Shown: one piece after another, positions 1 to 8,172 of the stretch
Numbering within the stretch: position 1 is the stretch's first letter
How the letters are laid out: each line of letters opens with the position of its first letter
NCBI RefSeq assembly: GCF_009720625.1
Contig: NZ_CP046266.1
Coordinates: forward strand, 1,559,501-1,623,500
DNA: 64,000 nt
From: Metabacillus sediminilitoris
Lineage (GTDB): Bacteria; Bacillota; Bacilli; Bacillales; Bacillaceae
Direction: 5' to 3'
Made by a program: the position numbers and the translations under genes
Notes under the pieces: model-generated
Databases searched by the model: none
What the model saw: the letters and a program-made list of their open reading frames with translations, nothing else
What the model was told of the DNA's origin: nothing

Positions 1-221
1 GCCGAGTATTAGTTGTTTATGAAGCGGTAAAAAGAGGCGGATACGGGGCAGAAATTGCCAGCATGATTGCCGAAAGCGAAGTATTTGATTATTTAGATGC
101 TCCCATTAAACGCTTAGGTGGAGTCCCTACGCCAATTCCATATAACCCAGAATTAGAAAAAGCCGCTGTTCCACAAGTAAATGACATTATTCAAGAATGC
201 AGAAAGCTAATGAATAAGTAA
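1..221 (+). CDS. 2-oxoacid dehydrogenase E1 beta subunit, C-terminal part (5' truncated by window)
   Basis: The open frame enters from the window edge and ends with TAA at 219-221. About 72 residues are visible, beginning [13 protein letters not shown] and including a [18 protein letters not shown] stretch. This matches the C-terminal transketolase domain of thiamine-diphosphate E1 beta subunits (AcoB, PdhB and BfmBAB type). The next ATG lies 12 bases downstream behind an AAGGAGG site, so E1 beta, E2 and E3 form one operon. The E1 alpha gene should lie just outside the window. The substrate (pyruvate, acetoin, branched-chain or another keto compound) cannot be told from this tail. Confidence 0.85.
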   Translation, partial: RVLVVYEAVKRGGYGAEIASMIAESEVFDYLDAPIKRLGGVPTPIPYNPELEKAAVPQVNDIIQECRKLMNK

Positions 222-233
222 GGAGGTGTCAAG

Positions 234-1568
234 ATGGCAACGGAAGTAGTTATGCCTAAATTAGGTGCAACAATGGAAGAAGGAACAATTGTTTCTTGGT
301 TAGTACAAGTTGGAGAAACGGTCGAAGAAGGAGACCCAATTGCGGAGATTCAAACAGATAAAATTGTGTTAGAAATTGAAGCAGAAACAACGGGTGTCTT
401 ACTAAAAACATTATATGATGCAGGAACAGTCGTAAAAGTCCATGAAAATATCGCTTATTTAGGGGAAGAAAATGAACGAGTAGAAGACTTAGAAAAACAG
501 ACGCCAACGGCTTCTCTTCAATCTGCGGAAGCACAAAGACCGGGGTTGGCCGAAGAGTCAACGATTCAATCGAGACAACTAGAAACTGGCAGTAAAATCA
601 GAAGAACACCTGCTGCTCGAAAGCTAGCGGAAGACAATCAGCTTGATTTAAGAATGATTACAGGCTCAGGTCCACTTGGAAGGATTCAAAAAATGGATGT
701 GGAGAATTATTTAGCACGACCTCGTCAAAAAATTACCCCGCTGGCGAAGAAGGTGGCGGACGATCAAGGGATTGATATTCACGGAGTGACAGGAACAGGC
801 ACACGCGGAAAAATTGTGAAAGATGATATTGTTTCAATCTCTTCCATTAAAACAGATGAAACTCAACAAATTGTTCAAGCTGAAAAACGAGTACCATTTA
901 AAGGCATGCGGAAAGTCATTGCCGATCGGATTTCCAGCAGTGCTTATACTGCACCACATGTCACGCTTTTATCAGAAATCGATATGACGAAATGTGTAGC
1001 TCTTCGAAAAGATTTATTACCAGTTATTGAAAAAGAAGAAGGCTTAAGAGTATCTTTCAATGACATATTGATGAAAGCGACAGCCTTTGCCCTAAAGCAA
1101 CACCCTGGCTTGAATATTTCATTGGAAGGGAACGAAATCGTCTACCATTCGAACATTCATATTGGGATGGCTGTCGCAGTGTCAGATGGTTTAGTTGTAC
1201 CTGTGCTTAGAGATGTGGATCAAAAAGGACTTGCTGTGATTACAAGAGAAGCAAAAACAATCGGCAAACAAGCCCGCGATGGAAAGCTATCACCTGATGA
1301 TATGCAGGGCAGCACATTTACCATCAGTAATTTAGGAATGTACGCTGTTGATGGATTTACACCAATTATTAATGCTCCAAATGCAGCAATTTTAGGCGTA
1401 GGGCGTATCCAAGAAAAGCCAGTCATTGTCAATGGTGAAGTAGCGGTTCGTTCCATGATGAACGTAAGCTTATCTTTTGATCACCGTATTATTGACGGTG
1501 CTCCAGCGGCGGCATTCTTAACTGATTTAAAAGATACATTGGAAAATCCATTCAAATTAATGATATAA
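234..1568 (+). CDS. Dihydrolipoamide acyltransferase (E2) with two tandem E3-binding domains
   Basis: This 444-residue E2 core protein passes an acyl group from its lipoyl arm to CoA. Residues 1-75 are a lipoyl domain with the lipoylated lysine at K43 in TDKIVLE. Residues 122-160 and 165-203 both look like peripheral subunit-binding domains (RRTPAARKLAED...GSGPLGRI and ITPLAKKVADDQ...GTGTRGKI). Residues 218-444 are the catalytic domain, with the DHRIIDG motif at 416-422. One binding domain is usual in AcoC and PdhC, so the second is unusual. The start has AAGGAGG 8 bases upstream. It sits between E1 beta and E3. The acyl substrate is unknown; an acetoin dehydrogenase AcoC-like role is one option. 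Confidence 0.9.
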   Translation: MATEVVMPKLGATMEEGTIVSWLVQVGETVEEGDPIAEIQTDKIVLEIEAETTGVLLKTLYDAGTVVKVHENIAYLGEENERVEDLEKQTPTASLQSAEAQRPGLAEESTIQSRQLETGSKIRRTPAARKLAEDNQLDLRMITGSGPLGRIQKMDVENYLARPRQKITPLAKKVADDQGIDIHGVTGTGTRGKIVKDDIVSISSIKTDETQQIVQAEKRVPFKGMRKVIADRISSSAYTAPHVTLLSEIDMTKCVALRKDLLPVIEKEEGLRVSFNDILMKATAFALKQHPGLNISLEGNEIVYHSNIHIGMAVAVSDGLVVPVLRDVDQKGLAVITREAKTIGKQARDGKLSPDDMQGSTFTISNLGMYAVDGFTPIINAPNAAILGVGRIQEKPVIVNGEVAVRSMMNVSLSFDHRIIDGAPAAAFLTDLKDTLENPFKLMI

Positions 1569-1580
1569 GGTGGTAACAGT

Positions 1581-2963
1581 ATGACCTCGTACGATGTGGT
1601 AATAGTCGGTGGCGGCCCAGGCGGTTATGTTGCGGCACTTCGAGCTGCCAAAAACGGAAAAAAGACAGCACTTGTTGAAGCAGCTGATTTAGGCGGCACA
1701 TGCCTGAATAGAGGCTGTATTCCTTCGAAAACGCTATTAAAGCATGCAGAAATTATTGAAGGAATCCAGAAGGCAAAAAATTGGGGAATTAAAACAGAAG
1801 GCTTGAGCTTTTCATTAACCGAAATGCTTGCCCGTAAAGACCAAGTCATTGCTACTTTGCAAAGCGGTATTGAACACTTGCTGAACGCTGGAAAAATTGA
1901 TGTTTATAAAGGCTACGGAACGATCCACGATGATAAAAAAGTCACAATTCAACAAGAAAATGACTCACAACAAATCAGTGGTGAAAAAATAATTATCGCC
2001 ACAGGCAGCCAACCTGTTGTACCGCCAATTGATGGAATTGAAAATGTGAGCTATCACACAACAGATACGATCTTTAGCATAACAGAGATCCCGAAATCGA
2101 TTGTCATTGTCGGTGGAGGGGTGATCGGAGTAGAATTTGCGAATATTTTTGCAAGTTTAAATACAGAAGTAACGATTGTCGAGCTTGGTGGAAGAATTAT
2201 TCCAACCGAGGATGAAGATGCTTCGAAGGAGTTACTGAAAAGCTTAAAGAAAAAGGGCATAAAAGTATTAACGAAACATCAAGTGATATCGATTAATGAA
2301 AATGATAGTGGAAAGATTGTCAATGTAACCTCTGAAAAAGGTAAATTTGAATCGTTAACATCCGCTGAAATCCTATTAGCTGTTGGCCGTAAACCGAATC
2401 TCTCTGCAGTTTCAGATCTAAATCTTAAATTGAGCGGCAGACATATTGCTGTAAATAATTATTTAGAAACAAGTAAAAAAGATTATTTTGCAGTAGGTGA
2501 TGTGATTGGTGGGCTGCAATTAGCACATGTTGCCAGTGCTGAAGGCTTAACGGCTGTTGAAAATTTAGATGGGAAAAAAGAAAAGATGAATTACAAAGTA
2601 ATGCCTCGCTGTATTTATACAAACCCACAAGTGGCTAGTGTCGGAATGAGTGAAGCTGAACTAAAAGATAAAGGAATCAAGTATAAAGTAAATAAATACT
2701 CTTTTTCTGGTAATGGAAAAGCTTTAGCAGCAGGTGAAACAGAAGGATTTTCGAAAGTGATGGTAGATGAGAAATATGGGGAAATAGTAGGAGTGGTCAT
2801 GGTAGGTGCTCATGTAACGGAAATGATTAGTCAATCCTCTGCTTATATGTACTTAGAAGGAACAGTTGATGAACTTGCACAAATGGTGCAGCCACACCCA
2901 TCTCTTTCTGAAGTTTTAATGGAATCTGCCAATTCACTTATTGAAAAGGGTATTCATTCTTAA
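1581..2963 (+). CDS. Dihydrolipoyl dehydrogenase (E3)
   Basis: This 460-residue FAD/NAD flavoenzyme reoxidises the dihydrolipoyl arm of E2. Evidence is the N-terminal FAD motif GGGPGGY at 10-16, the redox disulfide C41/C46 in GGTCLNRGC, a second dinucleotide fold beginning IVIVGGGVIGVEF, and the C-terminal catalytic pair H439/E444 in HPSLSE. Length is normal for the family. It starts 12 bases after E2 with an AAGGTGG site and completes the E1-E2-E3 set, so it is dedicated to this complex rather than shared. Assignment is firm; the physiological substrate of the complex is not. Confidence 0.93.
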   Translation: MTSYDVVIVGGGPGGYVAALRAAKNGKKTALVEAADLGGTCLNRGCIPSKTLLKHAEIIEGIQKAKNWGIKTEGLSFSLTEMLARKDQVIATLQSGIEHLLNAGKIDVYKGYGTIHDDKKVTIQQENDSQQISGEKIIIATGSQPVVPPIDGIENVSYHTTDTIFSITEIPKSIVIVGGGVIGVEFANIFASLNTEVTIVELGGRIIPTEDEDASKELLKSLKKKGIKVLTKHQVISINENDSGKIVNVTSEKGKFESLTSAEILLAVGRKPNLSAVSDLNLKLSGRHIAVNNYLETSKKDYFAVGDVIGGLQLAHVASAEGLTAVENLDGKKEKMNYKVMPRCIYTNPQVASVGMSEAELKDKGIKYKVNKYSFSGNGKALAAGETEGFSKVMVDEKYGEIVGVVMVGAHVTEMISQSSAYMYLEGTVDELAQMVQPHPSLSEVLMESANSLIEKGIHS

Positions 2964-2978
2964 AAAGAAGGTGTATGT

Positions 2979-3731
2979 ATGTTTGATTTACAAGGGAAAA
3001 AAGCGATTATCACAGGTGGTGCGCAAGGATTAGGCTTTTCAATGGTAGAGGCTTTTCATCAAGCAGGTGTTGAAGTAGCTGTTATCGATATTTCAGATGA
3101 AGTATTGAATCTTTCTAATAAATTAGAAGCCAATGATGTGAAAGTTCATGGTATTAAAGGGAATTTATTAGATATAGGGAATTTAAGACAATCTTTTAAT
3201 GAAGCTTTAGAGAAATTAGGCGGTACAGTTGATATTTTAATAAATAGTGCTGGCTTAATCGAAAGAAAACCTGCGTTAGAGTTTTCGCTTGAAAGCTGGG
3301 ATCGAATTCTTGGATTAAACGTAACCTCTGTTTTTGAATTATCAAAATTAGCTGCTATAGAAATGAAAAAACAGGAATCAGGAAAAATCATTAATATGGG
3401 ATCCATTCTATCTGTACTAGGCGGTTTCAATGCAGCTGCTTATTCGACTAGTAAAGGTGCGGTTTTACAATTAACAAAGTCTTTATCAAATGAGTGGGCT
3501 GAATTTGGTATTCAGGTCAATGCCATCGCACCAGGTTATATGTTAACGACGATGAATGATGATCTTATGAATGATCCTGTAAGAGGACCGCAAGTAGAAG
3601 CTAGAATTCCTGCTAAAAGATGGGGAACGCCTCAAGATGTTGCAGGTGTTGCATTATTCTTAGCTGCTCCTGCTTCTGATTATGTAACAGGTACTTTAAT
3701 TCCTGTAGATGGCGGTGTATTAGGAAGATAA
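2979..3731 (+). CDS. Short-chain dehydrogenase/reductase, KduD/gluconate-5-dehydrogenase-like
   Basis: A 250-residue classical SDR. It shows the cofactor motif TGGAQGLG at 12-19, NSAG at 89-92, and catalytic S142, Y155 and K159 (YSTSK). The C-terminal stretch RWGTPQDVAG followed by SDYVTG and VDGG is typical of KduD and gluconate 5-dehydrogenase types. The likely reaction is NAD(P)-dependent interconversion of a hydroxyl and a ketone on a small polyol or sugar acid. It lies 15 bases after E3 with an AGAAGGTG site, so it is probably co-transcribed and may feed the 2-oxoacid complex. If the complex is an acetoin dehydrogenase, a butanediol/acetoin reductase role is also possible. Confidence 0.8.
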   Translation: MFDLQGKKAIITGGAQGLGFSMVEAFHQAGVEVAVIDISDEVLNLSNKLEANDVKVHGIKGNLLDIGNLRQSFNEALEKLGGTVDILINSAGLIERKPALEFSLESWDRILGLNVTSVFELSKLAAIEMKKQESGKIINMGSILSVLGGFNAAAYSTSKGAVLQLTKSLSNEWAEFGIQVNAIAPGYMLTTMNDDLMNDPVRGPQVEARIPAKRWGTPQDVAGVALFLAAPASDYVTGTLIPVDGGVLGR

Positions 3732-3760
3732 ATTAATAGATTGAAGGAGTGCGAAACGGA

Positions 3761-5188
3761 GTGAGAAAGAAATTATATATTAATGGTGAATGGACTCAAT
3801 CTGAACAATATGCAGATTTATTTTCCCCTTATTCCGAAGAGAAAATTGCTGAGATTCCTCAAGCATCTGAAGAACAAGTGGATGCAGCGATCGATGCTGC
3901 TTATCATAATCGAGAATCTATGGCAAAGCTGACGGCTTATGAAAAGGCTAAAATACTAGAAAACTTAGTCACTTTATTTAAAGAAAACAGAATAAAGGCT
4001 GCGCAAATTATCTCATTGGAATCTGCAAAACCATTAAAATTTTCTTTAGGAGAAGTAGACAGAACGATTGAAACTTATAAGTTCGCAGCAGAAGAAGCAA
4101 AACGCATTCATGGTGAAATGATTCCTATGGATGCTGCGCAAAATGGCGGGAACAGACTTGGATATACGTTAAGAGAGCCGATTGGTGTAGTGGCGGCGAT
4201 TACACCATTTAATTTTCCGATGAATCTAGTTGCTCATAAAGTAGGTCCGGCGATTGCTGCTGGAAATACAATTGTCCTAAAGCCTGCATCGCAAACACCA
4301 TTATCAGCCTTTTTCCTTGCTGAATTATTGGAAGAAGCAGGCTTACCAAAAGGTGCTTTTAATGTGGTAACAGGCAGTGGACGGTTAGTTGGAGATCGAT
4401 TAGTAACAAGTGATAAGGTAAGCATGATTACTTTTACTGGAAGTCCTGAAGTAGGACTGGGGATTAGAAATAAAGCGGGTTTTAAGAAAGTGGCATTAGA
4501 GCTTGGATCTAATGCTGGTCTTATCATAGATGAGGGAATGGATTTAGACAAGATCATTCCAAAATGTGTAACAGGTGCTTTTTCGAACCAAGGACAAGTC
4601 TGTATCTCGCTACAAAGAATTTATGTTCATGAAAATGTGCTTGAGACATTTACGGAAAAGTTTAAAGAGGCAACGGAAAAACTTATATTAGGCGATCCGT
4701 TAGATGAACAAACAGATCTTTCAGCCCTGATTTCTAGAAATGACATAGAAAGAGCGAAAGCATGGATTGATGAAGCTATTGAAGAGGGTGGAACGGTCGT
4801 AACAGGCGGTGAGATCGTTAAGAATATACTGCTACCAACTGTTATTGTTGATGTAAAATCACATTCTAAAGTATCTTGTCAAGAAGTATTTGCGCCAATC
4901 GTTACGATTAATTCGATTGAAAATGTAGAAGAGGGTATTCGTCAAATCAATGATTCAAAATATGGATTACAGGCAGGAATCTTTACAAAGGACATAAACA
5001 CAGCTCTGAATGCTTCAAAGCAGCTTGAAGTCGGTGGTGTAATGATTAATGATATTCCAACGTATCGTGTCGACCAAATGCCATATGGTGGTGTAAAAGA
5101 AAGTGGTAATGCACGCGAAGGACTAAAATATACGATAGAAGAAATGACAGAAATGAAGCTAGTTGTTTGGAATCAAGAACAATTTTAA
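3761..5188 (+). CDS. NAD(P)-dependent aldehyde dehydrogenase
   Basis: I take the GTG at 3761 as the start (475 residues). The AAGGAG site at 3744-3749 overlaps an earlier in-frame GTG at 3749, so that codon cannot be the start. The ALDH fold is complete: AITPFNFP, the NAD-binding FTGSPEVG stretch, general base E247 in ELGSNAG and nucleophile C281 in GQVCIS. ELGSN in place of the usual ELGGK, together with the C-terminal MPYGGVKESG, puts it near lactaldehyde/semialdehyde dehydrogenases rather than betaine-aldehyde types. In this operon it probably oxidises an aldehyde made by the upstream steps. Exact substrate unknown. Confidence 0.85.
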   Translation: MRKKLYINGEWTQSEQYADLFSPYSEEKIAEIPQASEEQVDAAIDAAYHNRESMAKLTAYEKAKILENLVTLFKENRIKAAQIISLESAKPLKFSLGEVDRTIETYKFAAEEAKRIHGEMIPMDAAQNGGNRLGYTLREPIGVVAAITPFNFPMNLVAHKVGPAIAAGNTIVLKPASQTPLSAFFLAELLEEAGLPKGAFNVVTGSGRLVGDRLVTSDKVSMITFTGSPEVGLGIRNKAGFKKVALELGSNAGLIIDEGMDLDKIIPKCVTGAFSNQGQVCISLQRIYVHENVLETFTEKFKEATEKLILGDPLDEQTDLSALISRNDIERAKAWIDEAIEEGGTVVTGGEIVKNILLPTVIVDVKSHSKVSCQEVFAPIVTINSIENVEEGIRQINDSKYGLQAGIFTKDINTALNASKQLEVGGVMINDIPTYRVDQMPYGGVKESGNAREGLKYTIEEMTEMKLVVWNQEQF

Positions 5189-5205
5189 TGTAGTGAGGAC
5201 TTTAT

Positions 5206-6039
5206 ATGAGCGAGTTATTTGGAATAATCGGAAACCCAATCGAGCATTCTTTATCACCTTTGATACAAAATAAAGCCTATCAATCCCATCATATTGATGC
5301 TCATTTTCAAGCTTTCCACGTAGAGTATCAAGACTTAGAGACAGCTATTAAAGGAATGAAAACTCTTGGTATAAAGGGATTTATCGTAACAGTTCCTTTT
5401 AAAGCAAAAGTGATCCCTTATTTAGATGAAATCGACCAAACTGCTCAAAAAACGAAGGCTGTTAATATTGTTCATATGATAGATGGAAAGTATGTAGGTT
5501 ACAATTTTGATGGAAAAGCCCATCTAGAAGCATTATTAGAGGATATGGGGATACAAAGTTTATCAAATCAACATATCCTTATTATTGGTGCTGGAGGCGC
5601 AGCCCAATCTATTTACTATACGTTGTCACAATTTAAAGATATAAAGATTGATATTGCTAATAGAACGAAAGAAAAAGCTAAAATATTAAAAGATATAGGT
5701 GTAAATGTAAAAAACACAAACGTAATATCCCTTGCTGAGGCAGAAAATAAGCATATTCAGTACGATATTATTATCCAAACGACATCTATTGGGATGTGGC
5801 CTGAAACGGACAAATCACCGATTAACATAAGCCATTTGAAACCAGGTACTTTCGTTTCGGATATTATATATAATCCTTCAGAAACGAAAATCCTAAAGCA
5901 AGCTCATGAAAACGGGGCACGGACTCAAAATGGTAAAAAGATGCTAGCCTTGCAAAATGCACTTGCGATTGAAATGTGGACAGGAAAAAAGGTAGATTAT
6001 AATGTGATGTTACAAACTCTTAATGAAGCATTGAGTTGA
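5206..6039 (+). CDS. Shikimate/quinate dehydrogenase-like oxidoreductase (AroE family)
   Basis: A 277-residue AroE-family protein. It keeps SLS at 15-17, the catalytic lysine K66 in VTVPFK, N87 and D102, plus a GAGGAAQS cofactor loop. The family motifs NVTVPFK and NTDG read IVTVPFK and NFDG here, so the substrate pocket differs from textbook shikimate dehydrogenase. It is the last gene of a catabolic-looking operon and is followed by a terminator, not by aromatic biosynthesis genes. A role on quinate or another cyclic polyol is therefore as likely as shikimate synthesis. Family assignment is firm; function is inference. Confidence 0.8.
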   Translation: MSELFGIIGNPIEHSLSPLIQNKAYQSHHIDAHFQAFHVEYQDLETAIKGMKTLGIKGFIVTVPFKAKVIPYLDEIDQTAQKTKAVNIVHMIDGKYVGYNFDGKAHLEALLEDMGIQSLSNQHILIIGAGGAAQSIYYTLSQFKDIKIDIANRTKEKAKILKDIGVNVKNTNVISLAEAENKHIQYDIIIQTTSIGMWPETDKSPINISHLKPGTFVSDIIYNPSETKILKQAHENGARTQNGKKMLALQNALAIEMWTGKKVDYNVMLQTLNEALS

Positions 6040-6071
6040 TGTATATGAATTTAAAAATCTTATCTAATTTA

Positions 6072-6104
6072 AGGGAGTCTTCTTTTGAGGACTCCCTCTT
6101 TATT
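6072..6104 (+). terminator. Rho-independent terminator of the 2-oxoacid dehydrogenase operon
   Basis: AGGGAGTC (6072-6079) pairs with GACTCCCT (6090-6097) and is followed by a T-rich CTTTATTT. It lies 32 bases after the AroE-like gene and closes the operon. Confidence 0.85.
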
Positions 6105-6265
6105 TAACATTAAGACCTTTTCATAATACAAATTTACCTTGATTTTAAATTTTACATTTTTTACAATTTTAATTATCAAGTTGAAGGTTTAATAGCATTA
6201 AAAAAAATAATACAGGAACGTATTTATTGTAGAGGTTTTGTATCCTTCAACAAGGAGTTCATATA

Positions 6266-6316
6266 ATGGTCGGTAGATTAAAAGTATGTGAAGATTTACA
6301 AACTAAAATGAGGTGA
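6266..6316 (+). CDS. Possible 16-residue leader peptide
   Basis: ATG at 6266 has a CAAGGAG site upstream and reads MVGRLKVCEDLQTKMR before TGA at 6314-6316, three bases ahead of the methyltransferase ATG. The last codons (ATG AGG TGA) carry the ribosome binding site of the downstream gene, so the two could be translationally coupled. It may be a chance ORF. Confidence 0.3.
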   Translation: MVGRLKVCEDLQTKMR

Positions 6317-6319
6317 AAT

Positions 6320-7027
6320 ATGAAAGAAAAAGTAATAGCAACCTTTAATCAACTCGCAAGTGTATATGAACATACTGTAGACACAATGAGTTTATATAAT
6401 AGTGAATATGAAAGGCCATCAATGTTAAAAGAACTTCCACAGGACTTTACAAATAAACATGTTCTTGATGCTGGTTGTGCTGCTGGATGGTATACTCTCC
6501 AGTTGGTAAACAGAGGAGCGAATGTTGTGGCAACTGATATCAGTCCTGAAATGGTTCATTCTACAATAAGGCGTGTTGGAGATATGGCAAAGGTTTTATG
6601 TTTGGATTTGGAAAAGAATTTACCCTTTGAAGATCATTCATTCGATTTCATATTAAGCTCACTAACTCTTCATTATATAAAGGATTGGAGTCATATCTTC
6701 AGTGAATTTAAAAGAATATTAAAACCAGGGGGTGTCTTATTATTTTCAATACATCATCCTTTTTCAGATCTTAAATTACTCCAAGATCCTCATTATTTTT
6801 CAACTGAATTGATACTTGATAAATGGACGAAAGAAGGGAAATTATTTGAAGTTCCATTTTATCGAAGACCACTTAGCGACATTGTGAACAAAACACTACA
6901 CTATTTTTCCATTGAAGAGATAATTGAACCACAACCAACAAAAACGTTTAAACGGCACGAACCGGAAAAATATGAAAGGCTTATGAAAAGTCCTCAGTTT
7001 CTTATTATAAAAGCACGTGTAACATGA
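6320..7027 (+). CDS. Class I SAM-dependent methyltransferase
   Basis: A 235-residue protein with the SAM-binding motif VLDAGCAAGWYT near residues 48-59, an acidic ATDIS strand end and the late motif FKRILKPGGVLLFSIHHP. These mark the UbiE/Methyltransf_11 group that usually acts on small molecules. Length and order of motifs are normal. AGGTGA sits just before the ATG, inside the tail of the possible leader peptide. It appears monocistronic: the next gene is behind a riboswitch. The substrate cannot be inferred. Confidence 0.8.
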   Translation: MKEKVIATFNQLASVYEHTVDTMSLYNSEYERPSMLKELPQDFTNKHVLDAGCAAGWYTLQLVNRGANVVATDISPEMVHSTIRRVGDMAKVLCLDLEKNLPFEDHSFDFILSSLTLHYIKDWSHIFSEFKRILKPGGVLLFSIHHPFSDLKLLQDPHYFSTELILDKWTKEGKLFEVPFYRRPLSDIVNKTLHYFSIEEIIEPQPTKTFKRHEPEKYERLMKSPQFLIIKARVT

Positions 7028-7143
7028 TCAATTGTTTTTCAAAATATTGCTAGGATAGTGACTGTTACATTTATTTTATTCCAGTTTCGTTGTAATATAA
7101 GGATGTAACTAAAAAGTTGATATTATTTGAACTGGAAAATTGT

Positions 7144-7240
7144 AGCTAGGGTTCCGCTATTTATATAGGACTGTGACCGAGGGCTATCTCTTTTACACAT
7201 GTAGAAGGCACCTATTGACATAAAAGGTCCGAGGGGAAAG
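7144..7240 (+). ncRNA. ykkC-class riboswitch aptamer, likely a nucleotide-sensing subtype
   Basis: The leader has the ykkC-family blocks GCTAGGGTTCCG (7145-7156), GGACTGTGACCGAGGG (7168-7183) and ATAAAAGGTCCGAGGGGA (7220-7237). These correspond to the conserved core of the guanidine-I/ppGpp/PRPP/NDP riboswitch superfamily. The last block doubles as the 5' arm of a strong terminator, so ligand binding should prevent termination (an ON switch). The controlled gene is a Nudix hydrolase. That gene is the hallmark neighbour of ykkC subtype 2c RNAs, reported to sense nucleoside diphosphates. Superfamily call is good; subtype is inferred from the neighbour. Confidence 0.75.
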
Positions 7241-7290
7241 GTTCAGCGTATTTGTCATGCGTTGAAATCTTTCCCTTCGGACTTTTTTAT
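7222..7290 (+). terminator. Riboswitch expression-platform terminator
   Basis: GTCCGAGGGGAAAG (7227-7240) pairs with CTTTCCCTTCGGAC (7269-7282). The stem continues inward (TTCAGCG with CGTTGAA) and is followed by six Ts. Its 5' arm overlaps the 3' block of the aptamer, 20 bases before the Nudix ribosome binding site. Confidence 0.9.
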
Positions 7291-7311
7291 TATTAAAGGA
7301 GGTTTTATAGG

Positions 7312-7752
7312 ATGGAAAAAATTGATGAAATAAAAGCAGCGGTTGCGGTCATTATTTTGAATGAAGAAAATAAAGTCCTATTACAAAAAAGAGCTGATGT
7401 CAGACGCTGGGGAATTCCATCAGGACATATAGAAATAGGGGAAACAGTCGCTGAAGCAGCAATAAGGGAAGTAAAAGAGGAAACGAATTTAGATATAAGC
7501 ATTAAAAAGTTAATTGGTGTTTATTCTGACCCTGATTCACAAGTGTTTTCATATCCAAATGGAAAAGTCGTTCATTTTATCACAACTTGTTTCCTTGCAA
7601 ACATTACAGGTGGTGATCTTAGATGTAATTCCAATGAATCACTTGAAATTAAGTTTTTTGGACAAAAGGACCTGCCGCATGATCTGTTGAACATGCATCC
7701 TCGTTGGTTAGAAGATGCACTTGCTGATACAGAATTGGCATTCATTCGATAA
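7312..7752 (+). CDS. Nudix hydrolase
   Basis: A 146-residue Nudix protein. The Nudix box GHIEIGETVAEAAIREVKEE is nearly canonical, with REVKEET carrying the metal-binding glutamates; the usual following glycine is Asn. Such enzymes hydrolyse nucleoside diphosphates linked to another moiety, often damaged or surplus nucleotides. The ATG follows an AAAGGAGG site 11 bases after the riboswitch terminator. Control by the upstream ykkC-type riboswitch suggests a nucleotide substrate related to the sensed ligand. The exact substrate is unknown. Confidence 0.85.
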   Translation: MEKIDEIKAAVAVIILNEENKVLLQKRADVRRWGIPSGHIEIGETVAEAAIREVKEETNLDISIKKLIGVYSDPDSQVFSYPNGKVVHFITTCFLANITGGDLRCNSNESLEIKFFGQKDLPHDLLNMHPRWLEDALADTELAFIR

Positions 7753-7840
7753 TTATGAATGAATTTAAGGAAGAAAATGATAAAAAATAAACCGAATTTT
7801 TATTAGCATACAATCGATTACGTTAGAAAAATGAGTAAAC

Positions 7841-7875
7841 GGGACAAGGGAAACGAACTTGTCCCATTTCAGTGT
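7841..7875 (+). terminator. Terminator after the Nudix gene
   Basis: GGGACAAG (7841-7848) pairs with CTTGTCCC (7858-7865), followed by ATTTCAGTGTTT. It lies between the convergent Nudix gene and the small ORF at 7921-8061. Confidence 0.75.
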
Positions 7876-7920
7876 TTACTGGCTAATTAATAGCGGAAAC
7901 TTAATACCCCTGTACAATTC

Positions 7921-8061
7921 TTACTGCCCATCTGCTCCATTAGGCGTTACCCTGCGAGTATGACCATCTTCAAAATTATTTTCCCTAAGGGCTTTTACTT
8001 TGTCATCAAGTAATTTCTTTTGATCTACTTGTGGTGATGGTGTTTGATTATCTTTAGACAT
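7921..8061 (-). CDS. 46-residue hypothetical protein
   Basis: On the minus strand an exemplary AAGGAGG site precedes ATG (8061-8059) by seven bases. The frame reads MSKDNQTPSPQVDQKKLLDD and continues with KVKALRENNFEDGHTRRVTPNGADGQ before TAA at 7923-7921. It is hydrophilic and charged, with no cysteine, membrane segment or recognised domain. The strong ribosome binding site, lack of stops and sensible composition argue for a real small gene transcribed towards the Nudix terminator. I do not recognise its function. Confidence 0.65.
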   Translation of the reverse strand: MSKDNQTPSPQVDQKKLLDDKVKALRENNFEDGHTRRVTPNGADGQ

Positions 8062-8172
8062 GTAAGTACCTCCTTAAATTAAGTGCAACGGTTTTAGTAT
8101 TTCTCTTTTCGTATATTTTATAAAATGATTATTTTAAGGGCGTTTCAATCTTAGTGAAGGTGATGGAAGATA

